A program made the position numbers and the translations under genes. 64,000 bases of DNA, from the NCBI GenBank assembly GCA_039990395.1, contig JBDXFZ010000041.1, forward strand, positions 248,001 through 312,000, read 5' to 3'. Below the pieces are notes generated by a model. It was not told the origin of the DNA. It did not search any database and saw only the letters and a list, made by a program, of their open reading frames with translations. This document shows positions 36,770 to 43,867 of this stretch, one piece after another (the stretch's first letter is position 1; the number at the start of each line of letters is the position of its first letter). Origin of the DNA: CALINF01 sp039990395 (GTDB lineage Bacteria > Pseudomonadota > Gammaproteobacteria > Pseudomonadales > Halieaceae).

Positions 36770-37600
36770 ATGCAGCTACGCTTTACCAAGATGCACGGCG
36801 CCGGCAATGACTTCGTTGTCATCGACCTGGTAACACAGCGCGGTAGCCTGCGCGCAAGAGATATCCGCAGCATCTCCGATCGTCGCTTTGGCATCGGCTG
36901 CGACCAGGTTCTGGTAGTTGAGCCGCCAGGTCGACCCGACGTGGATTTCACTTACCGTATTTACAACGCAGATGGCAGCGAGGTGGAACAGTGTGGCAAC
37001 GGAGCGCGCTGTTTCGCTCGCTTTGTCCGTGACAAAAAACTCACGAACAAGCGCGTTATTAGCGTTGAAACGCGCGGCGGCATACTGGAACTGCGCTCGC
37101 GCGATAAACATCAAGTGGAGGTCAATATGGGAGCGCCCCGTTTTGAACCTGCCGCAGTACCAATTCAGGCCGAGGAACAGCTCGACCACTACCCGCTACC
37201 GCTCGCTAATGAGACACTTCACGTGGGCGCGGTTTCCATGGGTAACCCTCATGCAATATTGCGTGTTGACGATGTTGACACTGCCGAAGTGGAAAGGCTG
37301 GGGCCGCTGATCGAAGGACACCCACTGTTTCCAGAGCGAGCCAATGCGGGCTTTCTCCAAGTGATATCACCTAAGGAAATTCGTCTCCGTGTTTTTGAAC
37401 GCGGTGTAGGCGAGACACTGGCCTGTGGCTCGGGAGCCTGTGCTGCCGTCGCCCACGGCATTGCGCGTGGCTGGCTGCACGAGACCGTGACAGTTAACTT
37501 GCCCGGCGGTAAGCTATGGATAAGCTGGAAAGGTCACGGCAAGCCGGTAATGATGACAGGTCCTACCGCCAATGTGTTCGAAGGCAGTATCAGACTCTAA
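36770..37600 (+). CDS. dapF: Diaminopimelate epimerase
   Basis: A 276-residue cofactor-free epimerase that converts LL- to meso-diaminopimelate for peptidoglycan and lysine. The two catalytic cysteines are C75 in EQCGNGARC and the one in LACGSGACAAV (near residue 220). The front MQLRFTKMHGAGNDFVVID is characteristic. Length is normal. It follows lysA by four bases and precedes the DUF484 gene by 121 bases. Confidence 0.97.
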   Translation: MQLRFTKMHGAGNDFVVIDLVTQRGSLRARDIRSISDRRFGIGCDQVLVVEPPGRPDVDFTYRIYNADGSEVEQCGNGARCFARFVRDKKLTNKRVISVETRGGILELRSRDKHQVEVNMGAPRFEPAAVPIQAEEQLDHYPLPLANETLHVGAVSMGNPHAILRVDDVDTAEVERLGPLIEGHPLFPERANAGFLQVISPKEIRLRVFERGVGETLACGSGACAAVAHGIARGWLHETVTVNLPGGKLWISWKGHGKPVMMTGPTANVFEGSIRL

Positions 37601-37721
37601 TCAAGTGTGCGCCACACTTACTGGTCATATGCGGTAAGTTGCCAGTAACAGAGCCATACATGCAGAGCATGTCAGAACGGCCGAAGTTAGCACGATCTAA
37701 TTCAATAACAGGGATCCCACT

Positions 37722-38423
37722 ATGTCAGGCACCAACGAGTCTACAGCCAGCCAACTGCCAGAGCTCGATGAAGAAACAGTACGCGCTTATCTGAAGGACA
37801 ATGCCGACTTTCTACAACGCAATCCTGACCTGCTGGACGATCTGCATGTCTCCCATGCATCTGGTAGCGCCACCTCGCTGGTAGAGAAACAGGTCAGCGT
37901 ACTGCGTGAGCGCAACATTGATATGCGCCAGCGACTCAGCACTCTCACCAGCAATGCCAGGGATAACGACAACCTGTACGAACAAACGCGCAAACTCGTG
38001 TTGAAGCTGATTGAGGCCAATACACTCGCAGAAATGCAGTCAGCCTTTGCGGACTCTATGAAGAATGATTTCGACGTGGAGCATGCCAGCATGATCCTGT
38101 TCGGTGAACCTGGTAGCGAAGAAGGGTGTCGCATCGAAAGTGCCGACAGTGTGCGTATCGAAATTGGTGCACTGCTCAAAGGACGCAAGGCCATGTGTGG
38201 AGCGTTGCGCACCGAGGAACTCAGCTACCTGTTCCCGGATGCAGGTGAGGTAGGTTCAGCAGCAGTTATGCCATTGTATTTAGGTGAAGAACTAGGGGTT
38301 ATCGCGGTTGGCAGCTCTGATGCAAATCGCTATAGCCGCACGATGGGCACCTTGTTCCTGTCTCATATCGCCGATGTGATCGTCAGACTGCTACCCCACC
38401 TCCCACGAAGTAGCAGCACCTAG
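37722..38423 (+). CDS. DUF484 family protein (GAF-like)
   Basis: A 233-residue cytosolic protein. The N-terminal region has VRAYLKDNADFLQRNPDLLDDL, the family hallmark, and a coiled coil (about 60-105). The C-terminal half is GAF-like (about 110-225). DUF484 genes lie between dapF and xerC across gammaproteobacteria, as here; the stop overlaps the xerC start by one base, so translation is coupled. Function unknown; a role in sensing or in helping XerC has not been shown. Confidence 0.9.
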   Translation: MSGTNESTASQLPELDEETVRAYLKDNADFLQRNPDLLDDLHVSHASGSATSLVEKQVSVLRERNIDMRQRLSTLTSNARDNDNLYEQTRKLVLKLIEANTLAEMQSAFADSMKNDFDVEHASMILFGEPGSEEGCRIESADSVRIEIGALLKGRKAMCGALRTEELSYLFPDAGEVGSAAVMPLYLGEELGVIAVGSSDANRYSRTMGTLFLSHIADVIVRLLPHLPRSSST

Positions 38424-39337
38424 TGTCGGACTCACTGGGGCAAGCCAGAGATCGCTATCTCGATTACATCCGGGAAGTACGCCAACTCTCGCCCCACACG
38501 CTAAGCAACTACCAACGCGATCTGGACGCGTTCGTCCAATGGTCTGAAAGTCGCGGACTAACGCAGGCGGAGAAGGTTCAGGAAGCCGATGTACGCCAAT
38601 GGGTCAGCCACCTGCACCGCCGTGGCCTGGCAGGCAGCAGTATTCAGCGCAGCTTGTCTGCCGCGCGGTCACTATTTAACTTTTTGGGTCGCGAAAACGG
38701 CTACCCTCGAAATCCCGCCGCCAGCGTGCAAGCACCACGCAAGCCGCGCAAGCTCCCCAAGACAATGGACGCTGACCAGGTCGATCAGTATCTGAACTTT
38801 GAACAGGACTCTCCACTGGCCAGCCGAGACAGGGCTATAGCAGAGCTGTTTTATTCGTCCGGCCTGCGTCTGGCGGAACTGGTCGCAGTAAACCTGCAAG
38901 ACATCGACCATCAGGCTAGGCTTATTACGGTAACGGGCAAGGGCAACAAAACGCGCACACTTCCAGTAGGTGGGGCTGCACTCGGCGCGATTGAACAATG
39001 GCTACAGCAACGACCGCCCATTGCCGCCGATCCGGACAGCGCCAATGCGCTTTTCACCAGTCTGAGAGGAAAGCGCATCAGTGTGCGCAATATACAAGAC
39101 CGCATCAAATTGCAGGGGCGCAAGTCGGGCATGTCACAAGACGTGCATCCCCATATGCTACGCCACTCATTTGCCAGCCATATGCTGGAATCCAGCGGTG
39201 ATCTGCGTGCGGTTCAGGAACTATTGGGGCATGCAAACATAGCCACGACACAGATATACACGCACCTGGACTTCCAGCATCTGGCGAAGGTATATGACGC
39301 CGCCCATCCGCGAGCCAAACGACGCAAGGAGGACTGA
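38423..39337 (+). CDS. xerC: Tyrosine recombinase XerC
   Basis: A 304-residue site-specific recombinase that with XerD resolves chromosome dimers at dif. A SAM-like core-binding domain (1-95) precedes the catalytic domain with the Arg in SSGLRLAEL, the HxxR block HMLRHSFASHML, the His in LLGHANIATTQIYTHLD and the nucleophilic Tyr in that last motif. The start is GTG 38423, overlapping the DUF484 stop. The next gene, a HAD phosphatase, starts just after the stop. A chromosomal rather than integron or phage integrase, judging from position. Confidence 0.96.
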   Translation: MSDSLGQARDRYLDYIREVRQLSPHTLSNYQRDLDAFVQWSESRGLTQAEKVQEADVRQWVSHLHRRGLAGSSIQRSLSAARSLFNFLGRENGYPRNPAASVQAPRKPRKLPKTMDADQVDQYLNFEQDSPLASRDRAIAELFYSSGLRLAELVAVNLQDIDHQARLITVTGKGNKTRTLPVGGAALGAIEQWLQQRPPIAADPDSANALFTSLRGKRISVRNIQDRIKLQGRKSGMSQDVHPHMLRHSFASHMLESSGDLRAVQELLGHANIATTQIYTHLDFQHLAKVYDAAHPRAKRRKED

Positions 39338-39339
39338 AC

Positions 39340-40044
39340 CTGGCTATTGAAGTCATTACCTTCGATCTGGACAACACATTGTGGGACGTCGAACCAGCCC
39401 TGCTGGCCGCAGAAGATGCTCAGCGAGACTGGCTGCTCGCCAATCGACCCGGCGCTGTCGACCACTTCGATCACGACTCATTATGGGAGTTCAAAAAATC
39501 GGTATGGAAGCGCCATCCGCACCTAGCACACCATGTTAGCCAGATGCGCACGCAAATGCTGTATGAGATGCAATTGTCAGCCGGCTATTCACAACAGGAA
39601 GCCGAGTCCGGCGCTAAAGACGCTTTCGAGGCTTTCCTTGTGATCCGCCATGCGGTCACACTGTATGAAGAGGCTCTGGAAGTACTGCAATCCCTTGCGC
39701 TAACTTACAAACTGGGAGCGCTCACCAACGGCAACGCCGACATCTACAAAACTGACGCTGGTGAATATTTTGATTTTGCCTTCCTCGCAGAAGACGTGGG
39801 CGCCAGCAAACCTGCTCCGGATATGTTCCACGCCGCAATAGAGTACTCGGGCGTCAGGCCTGATCAGATTGTGCATGTAGGTGACAATCCCGACCACGAT
39901 ATTGCCGGTGCGCAGGCAGTCGGCCTCAACACCATCTGGATGAATTCCCAGAAGGAGCAATGGCCGGGGGGGCAGCCGGCTGACAGAGATATTGATAATT
40001 TATCGCAACTGGCAGCTGCCATTGAAAGCCTGAACCACACATAA
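39340..40044 (+). CDS. yigB: HAD-superfamily phosphatase, YigB-like
   Basis: A 234-residue HAD hydrolase; E. coli YigB, in the same place after xerC, dephosphorylates FMN. The nucleophile motif EVITFDLDNTLWD has D9 and D11. Motif II is in GALTNGNAD, the motif III Lys is in GASKPAPDMF and motif IV is HVGDNPDHDIAGA. To include motif I the start must be CTG 39340, which has AAGGAGG six bases upstream; a start at TTG 39379 would cut the nucleophile away. The CTG start is inferred but strongly supported by the domain. Confidence 0.9.
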   Translation: MAIEVITFDLDNTLWDVEPALLAAEDAQRDWLLANRPGAVDHFDHDSLWEFKKSVWKRHPHLAHHVSQMRTQMLYEMQLSAGYSQQEAESGAKDAFEAFLVIRHAVTLYEEALEVLQSLALTYKLGALTNGNADIYKTDAGEYFDFAFLAEDVGASKPAPDMFHAAIEYSGVRPDQIVHVGDNPDHDIAGAQAVGLNTIWMNSQKEQWPGGQPADRDIDNLSQLAAAIESLNHT

Positions 40045-40045
40045 A

Positions 40046-40067
40046 AACGCCGGGCGGACCCGGCGTT
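40046..40067. terminator. Bidirectional hairpin between yigB and the SHOCT lipoprotein
   Basis: AACGCCGGG and CCCGGCGTT form a 9-bp stem with a CGGA loop. Five A residues precede the stem on the + strand, giving a T run for the minus strand; the + strand has only a short T pair. It probably stops the lipoprotein transcript and perhaps the yigB operon. Confidence 0.75.
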
Positions 40068-40105
40068 CTCGTGGCTAAGCGCAAGCTGCGATAGCGCAGC
40101 ACCCT

Positions 40106-40303
40106 CTAGCTCTTAAGAATTTTCTTCTTGGTAGCCTTGTACTCTTTTTCCGTAATGACGCCCTTGTCATACGCTTCTTGCAGGTCCAATAGCTGCTGAC
40201 CCTGGGTTTCGGTCTGCTTTACCGTAGTCGTACTGCCACCACAGGCGGTCAGACCCAAAGATAATGCCACTACAATTGCAGCCAATAGAGTTTTGTTGCT
40301 CAT
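40106..40303 (-). CDS. Small lipoprotein with SHOCT-like tail
   Basis: A 65-residue lipoprotein. The signal peptide ends at LTAC (C21). After a Thr/Gln-rich spacer the last 30 residues, LLDLQEAYDKGVITEKEYKATKKKIL, match the SHOCT (short C-terminal) motif, a two-helix element common at the ends of bacterial proteins and thought to be involved in oligomerisation. A good ribosome site (AAGGAG) precedes the ATG. Function unknown. Confidence 0.8.
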   Translation of the reverse strand: MSNKTLLAAIVVALSLGLTACGGSTTTVKQTETQGQQLLDLQEAYDKGVITEKEYKATKKKILKS

Positions 40304-40370
40304 TGCGTTCTCCTTTTAAGCACTACTGAATATGTTCGCCAATTTAATACGTTTAAAGTCGCGGCTTGGC

Positions 40371-40709
40371 CTAAATCGCGTCTTCGCCGGTTTCACCGGT
40401 GCGGATACGAATAACCTGCTCCATTGCAGACACGAATATTTTACCATCACCAATCTTACCTGTGTTCGCGGCATCTATGATGGCCTGTATCGTACTCTCT
40501 ACCTGCTCGTCGCCTACTGCAATTTCCAGCTTCAACTTCGGCAGAAAATCCACTACATACTCTGCGCCACGATACAGCTCAGTATGACCTCTTTGCCGGC
40601 CAAATCCCTTCACCTCCGTGACGGTTATTCCCTGAATACCAATATCCGACAGGGCGGCACGCACGTCATCCATTTTGAAAGGCTTGATAATCGCTGTGAC
40701 CAATTTCAT
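40371..40709 (-). CDS. glnK: PII nitrogen-regulatory protein, GlnK/GlnB (copy 1)
   Basis: A 112-residue PII signal protein that senses ATP/ADP and 2-oxoglutarate and controls AmtB, NtrB or GlnE. The T-loop GHTELYRGAEYVVDF contains Tyr51, the uridylylation site, and the B-loop and C-loop (TGKIGDGKIFV) are complete. It is downstream of amtB, separated from it by a terminator and its own candidate promoter, so it may be expressed apart from amtB. It differs from the second copy (42108-42446) at many positions. GlnK and GlnB cannot be separated by eye. Confidence 0.93.
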   Translation of the reverse strand: MKLVTAIIKPFKMDDVRAALSDIGIQGITVTEVKGFGRQRGHTELYRGAEYVVDFLPKLKLEIAVGDEQVESTIQAIIDAANTGKIGDGKIFVSAMEQVIRIRTGETGEDAI

Positions 40710-40741
40710 CGCGGGGTCTCTCCTTGCCGATACAGCCAGAC

Positions 40742-40769
40742 ATTATGTATGGACTGACCAGAATGGCAA
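40742..40769 (-). promoter_or_regulatory. Candidate sigma-70 promoter of glnK copy 1
   Basis: Read on the minus strand, TTGCCA (40764-40769) and CATAAT (40742-40747) are separated by 16 bases and lie 33 bases before the glnK ATG. It lies immediately after the amtB terminator, which suggests an independent promoter. Confidence 0.45.
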
Positions 40770-40773
40770 GTGC

Positions 40774-40798
40774 AAAAAAAGGGGGCCAAAAGGCCCCC
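40774..40798 (-). terminator. Rho-independent terminator after amtB
   Basis: GGGGGCC-AAAA-GGCCCCC forms a 7-bp GC stem, followed on the minus strand by seven T residues (A run at 40774-40780). It lies 31 bases past the amtB stop. Confidence 0.88.
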
Positions 40799-40828
40799 AA
40801 AAACGCATCAAACAATGCGCCCGCAAGT

Positions 40829-42064
40829 CTATTTCGACATGATGAACTCTGGATATGCTTCCATGCCACACTCGGAGAGATCAACACCTTCGTATTCCTC
40901 TTCCTCGCCGACGCGAATACCCATCACCATTTTGATAATCATGAATACAACCAGGCTGCTTCCAAACACCCATCCAAAGATAGTGAGTGCGCCGACAATC
41001 TGGCCTACAAAAGAGGCATCGCTATTAGTCACTGGTACTAACAGCAGCCCCAGCAAGCCCACCATACCGTGCACGGAGATCGCACCAACGGGGTCGTCAA
41101 TCTTGAGTTTGTCGAGTGTCAGAATAGAGAACACAACCAGCACGCCGCCAATACCCCCAAACAGCGTTGCCATCAGCGGAGAGGGCGTATCCGGACCAGC
41201 CGTGATAGCCACCAAACCCGCGAGGGCACCGTTCAGGGTCATCGTGAGGTCTGCCTTGCCAAACAGAACACGTGCGGTTACCAGCGCTGCGATCAGGCCG
41301 CCGGCCGCAGCCGCATTGGTATTCATGAACACCACTGCAACGGCATTCGCAGAATCCACGCTCGCCGTAGCCAATACAGAGCCACCGTTGAAGCCGAACC
41401 AGCCCATCCAGAGGATGAAGGTACCCAGCGTCGCCAGAGGTAAATTAGCACCCGGAATCGCATTGATGGAGCCATCCGCGCCATATTTGCCTTTGCGCGC
41501 ACCCAACAGGAGTACACCTGCGAGAGCCGCCGCAGCGCCTGCCATATGTACGATGCCAGATCCCGCGAAGTCCAAGAAGCCAAGGTCAGCCAGTGAGTAA
41601 AGTCCAAACACCGGATTTCCACCCCAAGTCCAGCTACCTTCCATCGGATAGATAAACCCGGTCATTACCACAGCAAAAATCAGGAATGCCCAAAGCTTCA
41701 TGCGCTCTGCCACTGCACCCGAGACAATAGACATCGCTGTAGCGACAAATACTACCTGGAAGAAGAAATCTGCCGATGGCGCATAGGTCGCCGGTTCTTC
41801 AGCGCCGGCAACTCCGTCACCGGTAATCGTGCTCAGGAGAATGTCGCCCCCATACATGATGGCGTAGCCACACACCATATACATGGTGCAAGCAATCGCG
41901 TACAGCGCCACGTTCTTGGTCAAAATTTCGGTGGTATTTTTGGCGCGAACCAGTCCCGCCTCTAACATGGAAAAGCCAGCGGCCATCCACATCACCAGCG
42001 CACCGCATACCAGAAAATAAAAGGTATCGAGTGCGTACTGCAATTGAAAAATATCGTTTTCCAT
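40829..42064 (-). CDS. amtB: Ammonium transporter AmtB
   Basis: A 411-residue trimeric inner-membrane ammonium channel. The pore twin-histidine pair is visible, one in DFAGSGIVHMAGAAAAL and one in AISVHGMVGLLGLLL. The FGFNGGS and GTFILWMGWFGFN motifs are typical. About 11 helices are expected, and no cleaved signal peptide is evident. The start is ATG 42064 (MENDIFQLQYALDTFYFLV); the longer frame to 42226 runs through the upstream glnK and is rejected. It is the third gene of the porin-glnK-amtB operon and is gated by the PII protein encoded just upstream. Confidence 0.96.
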   Translation of the reverse strand: MENDIFQLQYALDTFYFLVCGALVMWMAAGFSMLEAGLVRAKNTTEILTKNVALYAIACTMYMVCGYAIMYGGDILLSTITGDGVAGAEEPATYAPSADFFFQVVFVATAMSIVSGAVAERMKLWAFLIFAVVMTGFIYPMEGSWTWGGNPVFGLYSLADLGFLDFAGSGIVHMAGAAAALAGVLLLGARKGKYGADGSINAIPGANLPLATLGTFILWMGWFGFNGGSVLATASVDSANAVAVVFMNTNAAAAGGLIAALVTARVLFGKADLTMTLNGALAGLVAITAGPDTPSPLMATLFGGIGGVLVVFSILTLDKLKIDDPVGAISVHGMVGLLGLLLVPVTNSDASFVGQIVGALTIFGWVFGSSLVVFMIIKMVMGIRVGEEEEYEGVDLSECGMEAYPEFIMSK

Positions 42065-42107
42065 AGGAAATGCTCTCTCTAAGTAGACCCTGCCGTGTGC
42101 GAAACGT

Positions 42108-42446
42108 TTAGATGGCTTCTTCGCCAGTCTCGCCGGTACGAATTCTGATAATCTGCTCAAGTTGCGAGACAAATACTTTGCCGTCGCCGATCTTGCCGGT
42201 GTTTGCAGCCTTGGTAATCGCTTCAATAGTCTGGTCGACCATACCGTCTGCTACTGCCGCCTCGATCTTCACTTTGGGTAGAAAATCCACGACATATTCC
42301 GCGCCGCGATACAGCTCGGTGTGGCCTTTCTGCCGACCAAAGCCTTTTACTTCTGTCACTGTGATGCCCTGGACACCGATCTCGGAAAGAGACTCGCGTA
42401 CGTCATCCAGTTTGAATGGCTTAACAATCGCCGTAATTAGTTTCAT
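42108..42446 (-). CDS. glnK: PII nitrogen-regulatory protein, GlnK (copy 2)
   Basis: A 112-residue PII protein with Tyr51 in the T-loop (GHTELYRGAEYVVDF). It is clearly related to copy 1 but differs at scattered sites. It lies immediately upstream of amtB, separated by 43 bases, in the arrangement usual for GlnK, which blocks AmtB when nitrogen is plentiful. The ribosome site AGGAG precedes the ATG. Its operon starts at the TorF-like porin and has a sigma-54 promoter, so this copy should rise under nitrogen limitation. Confidence 0.94.
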   Translation of the reverse strand: MKLITAIVKPFKLDDVRESLSEIGVQGITVTEVKGFGRQKGHTELYRGAEYVVDFLPKVKIEAAVADGMVDQTIEAITKAANTGKIGDGKVFVSQLEQIIRIRTGETGEEAI

Positions 42447-42470
42447 GAAACTCTCCTGGTATTAGATCGA

Positions 42471-42491
42471 GCGCTCCTGCAGAGCGCTCAT
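42471..42491 (-). other. Intercistronic hairpin between the porin gene and glnK copy 2
   Basis: GAGCGCTC-CTGCA-GAGCGCTC forms an 8-bp stem in the 65-base gap. No T run follows on the minus strand, so it may stabilise or process the upstream porin transcript rather than end it. Confidence 0.45.
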
Positions 42492-42511
42492 TTGTCTCAA
42501 TTCGAGCGTGC

Positions 42512-43234
42512 TTACATGCTCTTGGAGATAGTGAAAATTGCCGCGTCATCACCCCAGTCGGTGCCGAACACGTCATCGTCGTCGAGATCGGTGCCCACAT
42601 AGGCGATAGACCAGTCCACAGAAGCCCAGGCTGCCGTCAGACCCACGGAATAATCGACATAGGAGTCTTCATCGCTTGACAGGAAACCGCCATTTTTTTC
42701 CAGGTCGTTGTAGCCAATGTGCAGATCCAGACTGATCATGTCGTTGAATGCGTAGCTATAACCGGCGTGGTAGTAGAAGAACTCATCGGTCTCTGCGTAG
42801 TAGTCGTCGGAATAGTTAATACCTACACTTAGGTCTCCCCACGAAACGCTGCCGTAAAACTCCTGATAGTCGCCTTCCAGACCGTCATCTCCGGGGTAGT
42901 CGTAATAAAGGTAGCCCACATCAATAGCAAAACCTGAATCGCCAATGTCGCTAGCCCAGCCCACGTAATAATCGAGTTCCAGACTCCCGTCGACGCCGTC
43001 ATTGCTATCGAAATCGACTGTAGATCCCCAGGTACCCACGTAGATGCCGTTATCCCAGCTGGCATCGAATCCACCCTGGATAGCAGGACTCTCGTCCGAC
43101 TGAGAAATACCGCGGAACTTATAGTCGCTGGTCAGAGCAACGTTACCGCTGATCTCCATCTCGGCCTGCGCAGCGCCTGCCGCTACGAGTAAACCGGTAG
43201 CCAACGCTGCGGGAAGCAATTTTTTGTTCAGCAT
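42512..43234 (-). CDS. TorF/TIGR02001-family putative outer-membrane porin
   Basis: A 240-residue outer-membrane beta-barrel protein. A signal peptide (to about residue 24, AAGAAQA) precedes MEISGNVALTSDYKFRGISQSDE, the start motif of the TIGR02001/TorF family. The barrel strands follow, rich in Asp, Tyr, Gly and Trp, and the C-terminal residues are SISKSM rather than a typical Phe. The strongly acidic composition fits a marine organism. It is first in the operon with glnK and amtB, which suggests nitrogen-compound uptake. AAGGAG precedes the ATG. Confidence 0.85.
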   Translation of the reverse strand: MLNKKLLPAALATGLLVAAGAAQAEMEISGNVALTSDYKFRGISQSDESPAIQGGFDASWDNGIYVGTWGSTVDFDSNDGVDGSLELDYYVGWASDIGDSGFAIDVGYLYYDYPGDDGLEGDYQEFYGSVSWGDLSVGINYSDDYYAETDEFFYYHAGYSYAFNDMISLDLHIGYNDLEKNGGFLSSDEDSYVDYSVGLTAAWASVDWSIAYVGTDLDDDDVFGTDWGDDAAIFTISKSM

Positions 43235-43329
43235 GTTTCATCTCTCCTTACTGTTGCCCGTGCCCCTGTCTACAAAGTCGCGACAGGTAAAAACACGTGC
43301 GTAATTTTGTGAAATCTGCACCTCTCCCT

Positions 43330-43345
43330 AGCAGACCGTGTGCCA
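43330..43345 (-). promoter_or_regulatory. Sigma-54 promoter (-24/-12)
   Basis: On the minus strand the 16-mer TGGCACACGGTCTGCT matches the consensus TGGCACG-N4-TTGCW except at two positions. GG and GC are in the required N10 spacing. It would start transcription about 85 bases before the porin ATG. Confidence 0.75.
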
Positions 43346-43365
43346 GAAGAGTTTTATTGCATATA

Positions 43366-43378
43366 AATTAATGAGTTA
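43366..43378 (+). promoter_or_regulatory. IHF-like site between NtrC sites and the sigma-54 promoter
   Basis: AATTAA-TGAG-TTA matches the IHF consensus WATCAA-N4-TTR at all but one position and lies in an AT-rich patch 21 bases upstream of the -24 box. IHF often bends DNA in this position at sigma-54 promoters. Confidence 0.35.
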
Positions 43379-43433
43379 GGTGGTTTTAGCGGCCTGAGAA
43401 GAGGCGTAAAGAGTCAGTGACTCAGATATTGGG

Positions 43434-43450
43434 CGCACCTTTGTGGTGCG
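43434..43450. promoter_or_regulatory. NtrC-like binding site 1
   Basis: CGCACC-TTTGT-GGTGCG is a perfect 6+5+6 dyad that matches the NtrC core GCACC-N5-GGTGC. It is centred near -124 relative to the predicted start of the porin-glnK-amtB transcript. Confidence 0.7.
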
Positions 43451-43452
43451 TC

Positions 43453-43467
43453 GCACTGGCTTGGGGC
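43453..43467. promoter_or_regulatory. NtrC-like binding site 2 (weaker)
   Basis: GCACT-GGCTT-GGGGC is a degenerate version of the same dyad, centred 18 bases beyond site 1, near -142. Paired NtrC sites are common at strong enhancers. Confidence 0.45.
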
Positions 43468-43546
43468 GCTGCGCTGCGCTGTGCTCTATCGCCTAATTGC
43501 TCTACAATTTGTCACCTGCCTGAGTATCAACAATGGGAACAAAAAA

Positions 43547-43807
43547 ATGGCTGTTAAACCGCCACCTCCACCCTGGGAAGTCCTGCAGCAAGTCGGTGAA
43601 ATGGTCGGCGGAAGTGGGCTTAAGGGCGAAGTCGACAAGAGTGTAAAAGCGCTGGCGCAATCAGCGCTGCAAAAGCTTGAGGTTGTCAGCCGCGAAGAGT
43701 TCGATGCACAAACTGCAAGCCTGCGACGCTCCCAGAAACGCGTTGAAGAGCTTGAATCAGAGTTAGAGCGCATGAATCAGGCACTGGAAACGCTAGAAAA
43801 AAAGTAG
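43547..43807 (+). CDS. ubiK: UbiK-like ubiquinone biosynthesis accessory factor
   Basis: An 86-residue protein of the UbiK/BMFP (DUF526) family, which assists the soluble ubiquinone-synthesis complex with UbiJ in E. coli. Its core is an amphipathic helix (ALAQSALQKLEVVSREEFDAQ) and a C-terminal coiled coil (about 55-86, VEELESELERMNQALETLEKK). It starts at ATG 43547; the open frame before it is non-coding. Residues 5-9 are five prolines in a row, unusual for this family and likely to need EF-P. It lies 60 bases before comM. Confidence 0.85.
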   Translation: MAVKPPPPPWEVLQQVGEMVGGSGLKGEVDKSVKALAQSALQKLEVVSREEFDAQTASLRRSQKRVEELESELERMNQALETLEKK

Positions 43808-43867
43808 CACTAAGCCGGGCCAACACAGACCGGGCCGCCTGCAACCTCCCTCGCTCAAGGAAGAGTC

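Larger units (their letters stand above)
43235..43546 (-). promoter_or_regulatory. Control region of the porin-glnK-amtB operon (312 bases)
   Basis: This gap between the divergent porin and ubiK genes holds a sigma-54 -24/-12 element, an IHF-like site and two NtrC-like dyads, reported separately. The ubiK side has no clear promoter. No small gene was recognised in the gap. Confidence 0.6.

Noticed and set aside
38423..39337. XerC as a phage or integron integrase marking a mobile element
   Set aside because: It lies in the conserved dapF-DUF484-xerC-yigB order, and no attachment repeats or cargo genes are nearby.
42065..42226. Upstream extension of amtB to 42226
   Set aside because: It runs into the upstream glnK gene and lacks a membrane or signal pattern. 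MENDIFQLQY is the usual AmtB front.
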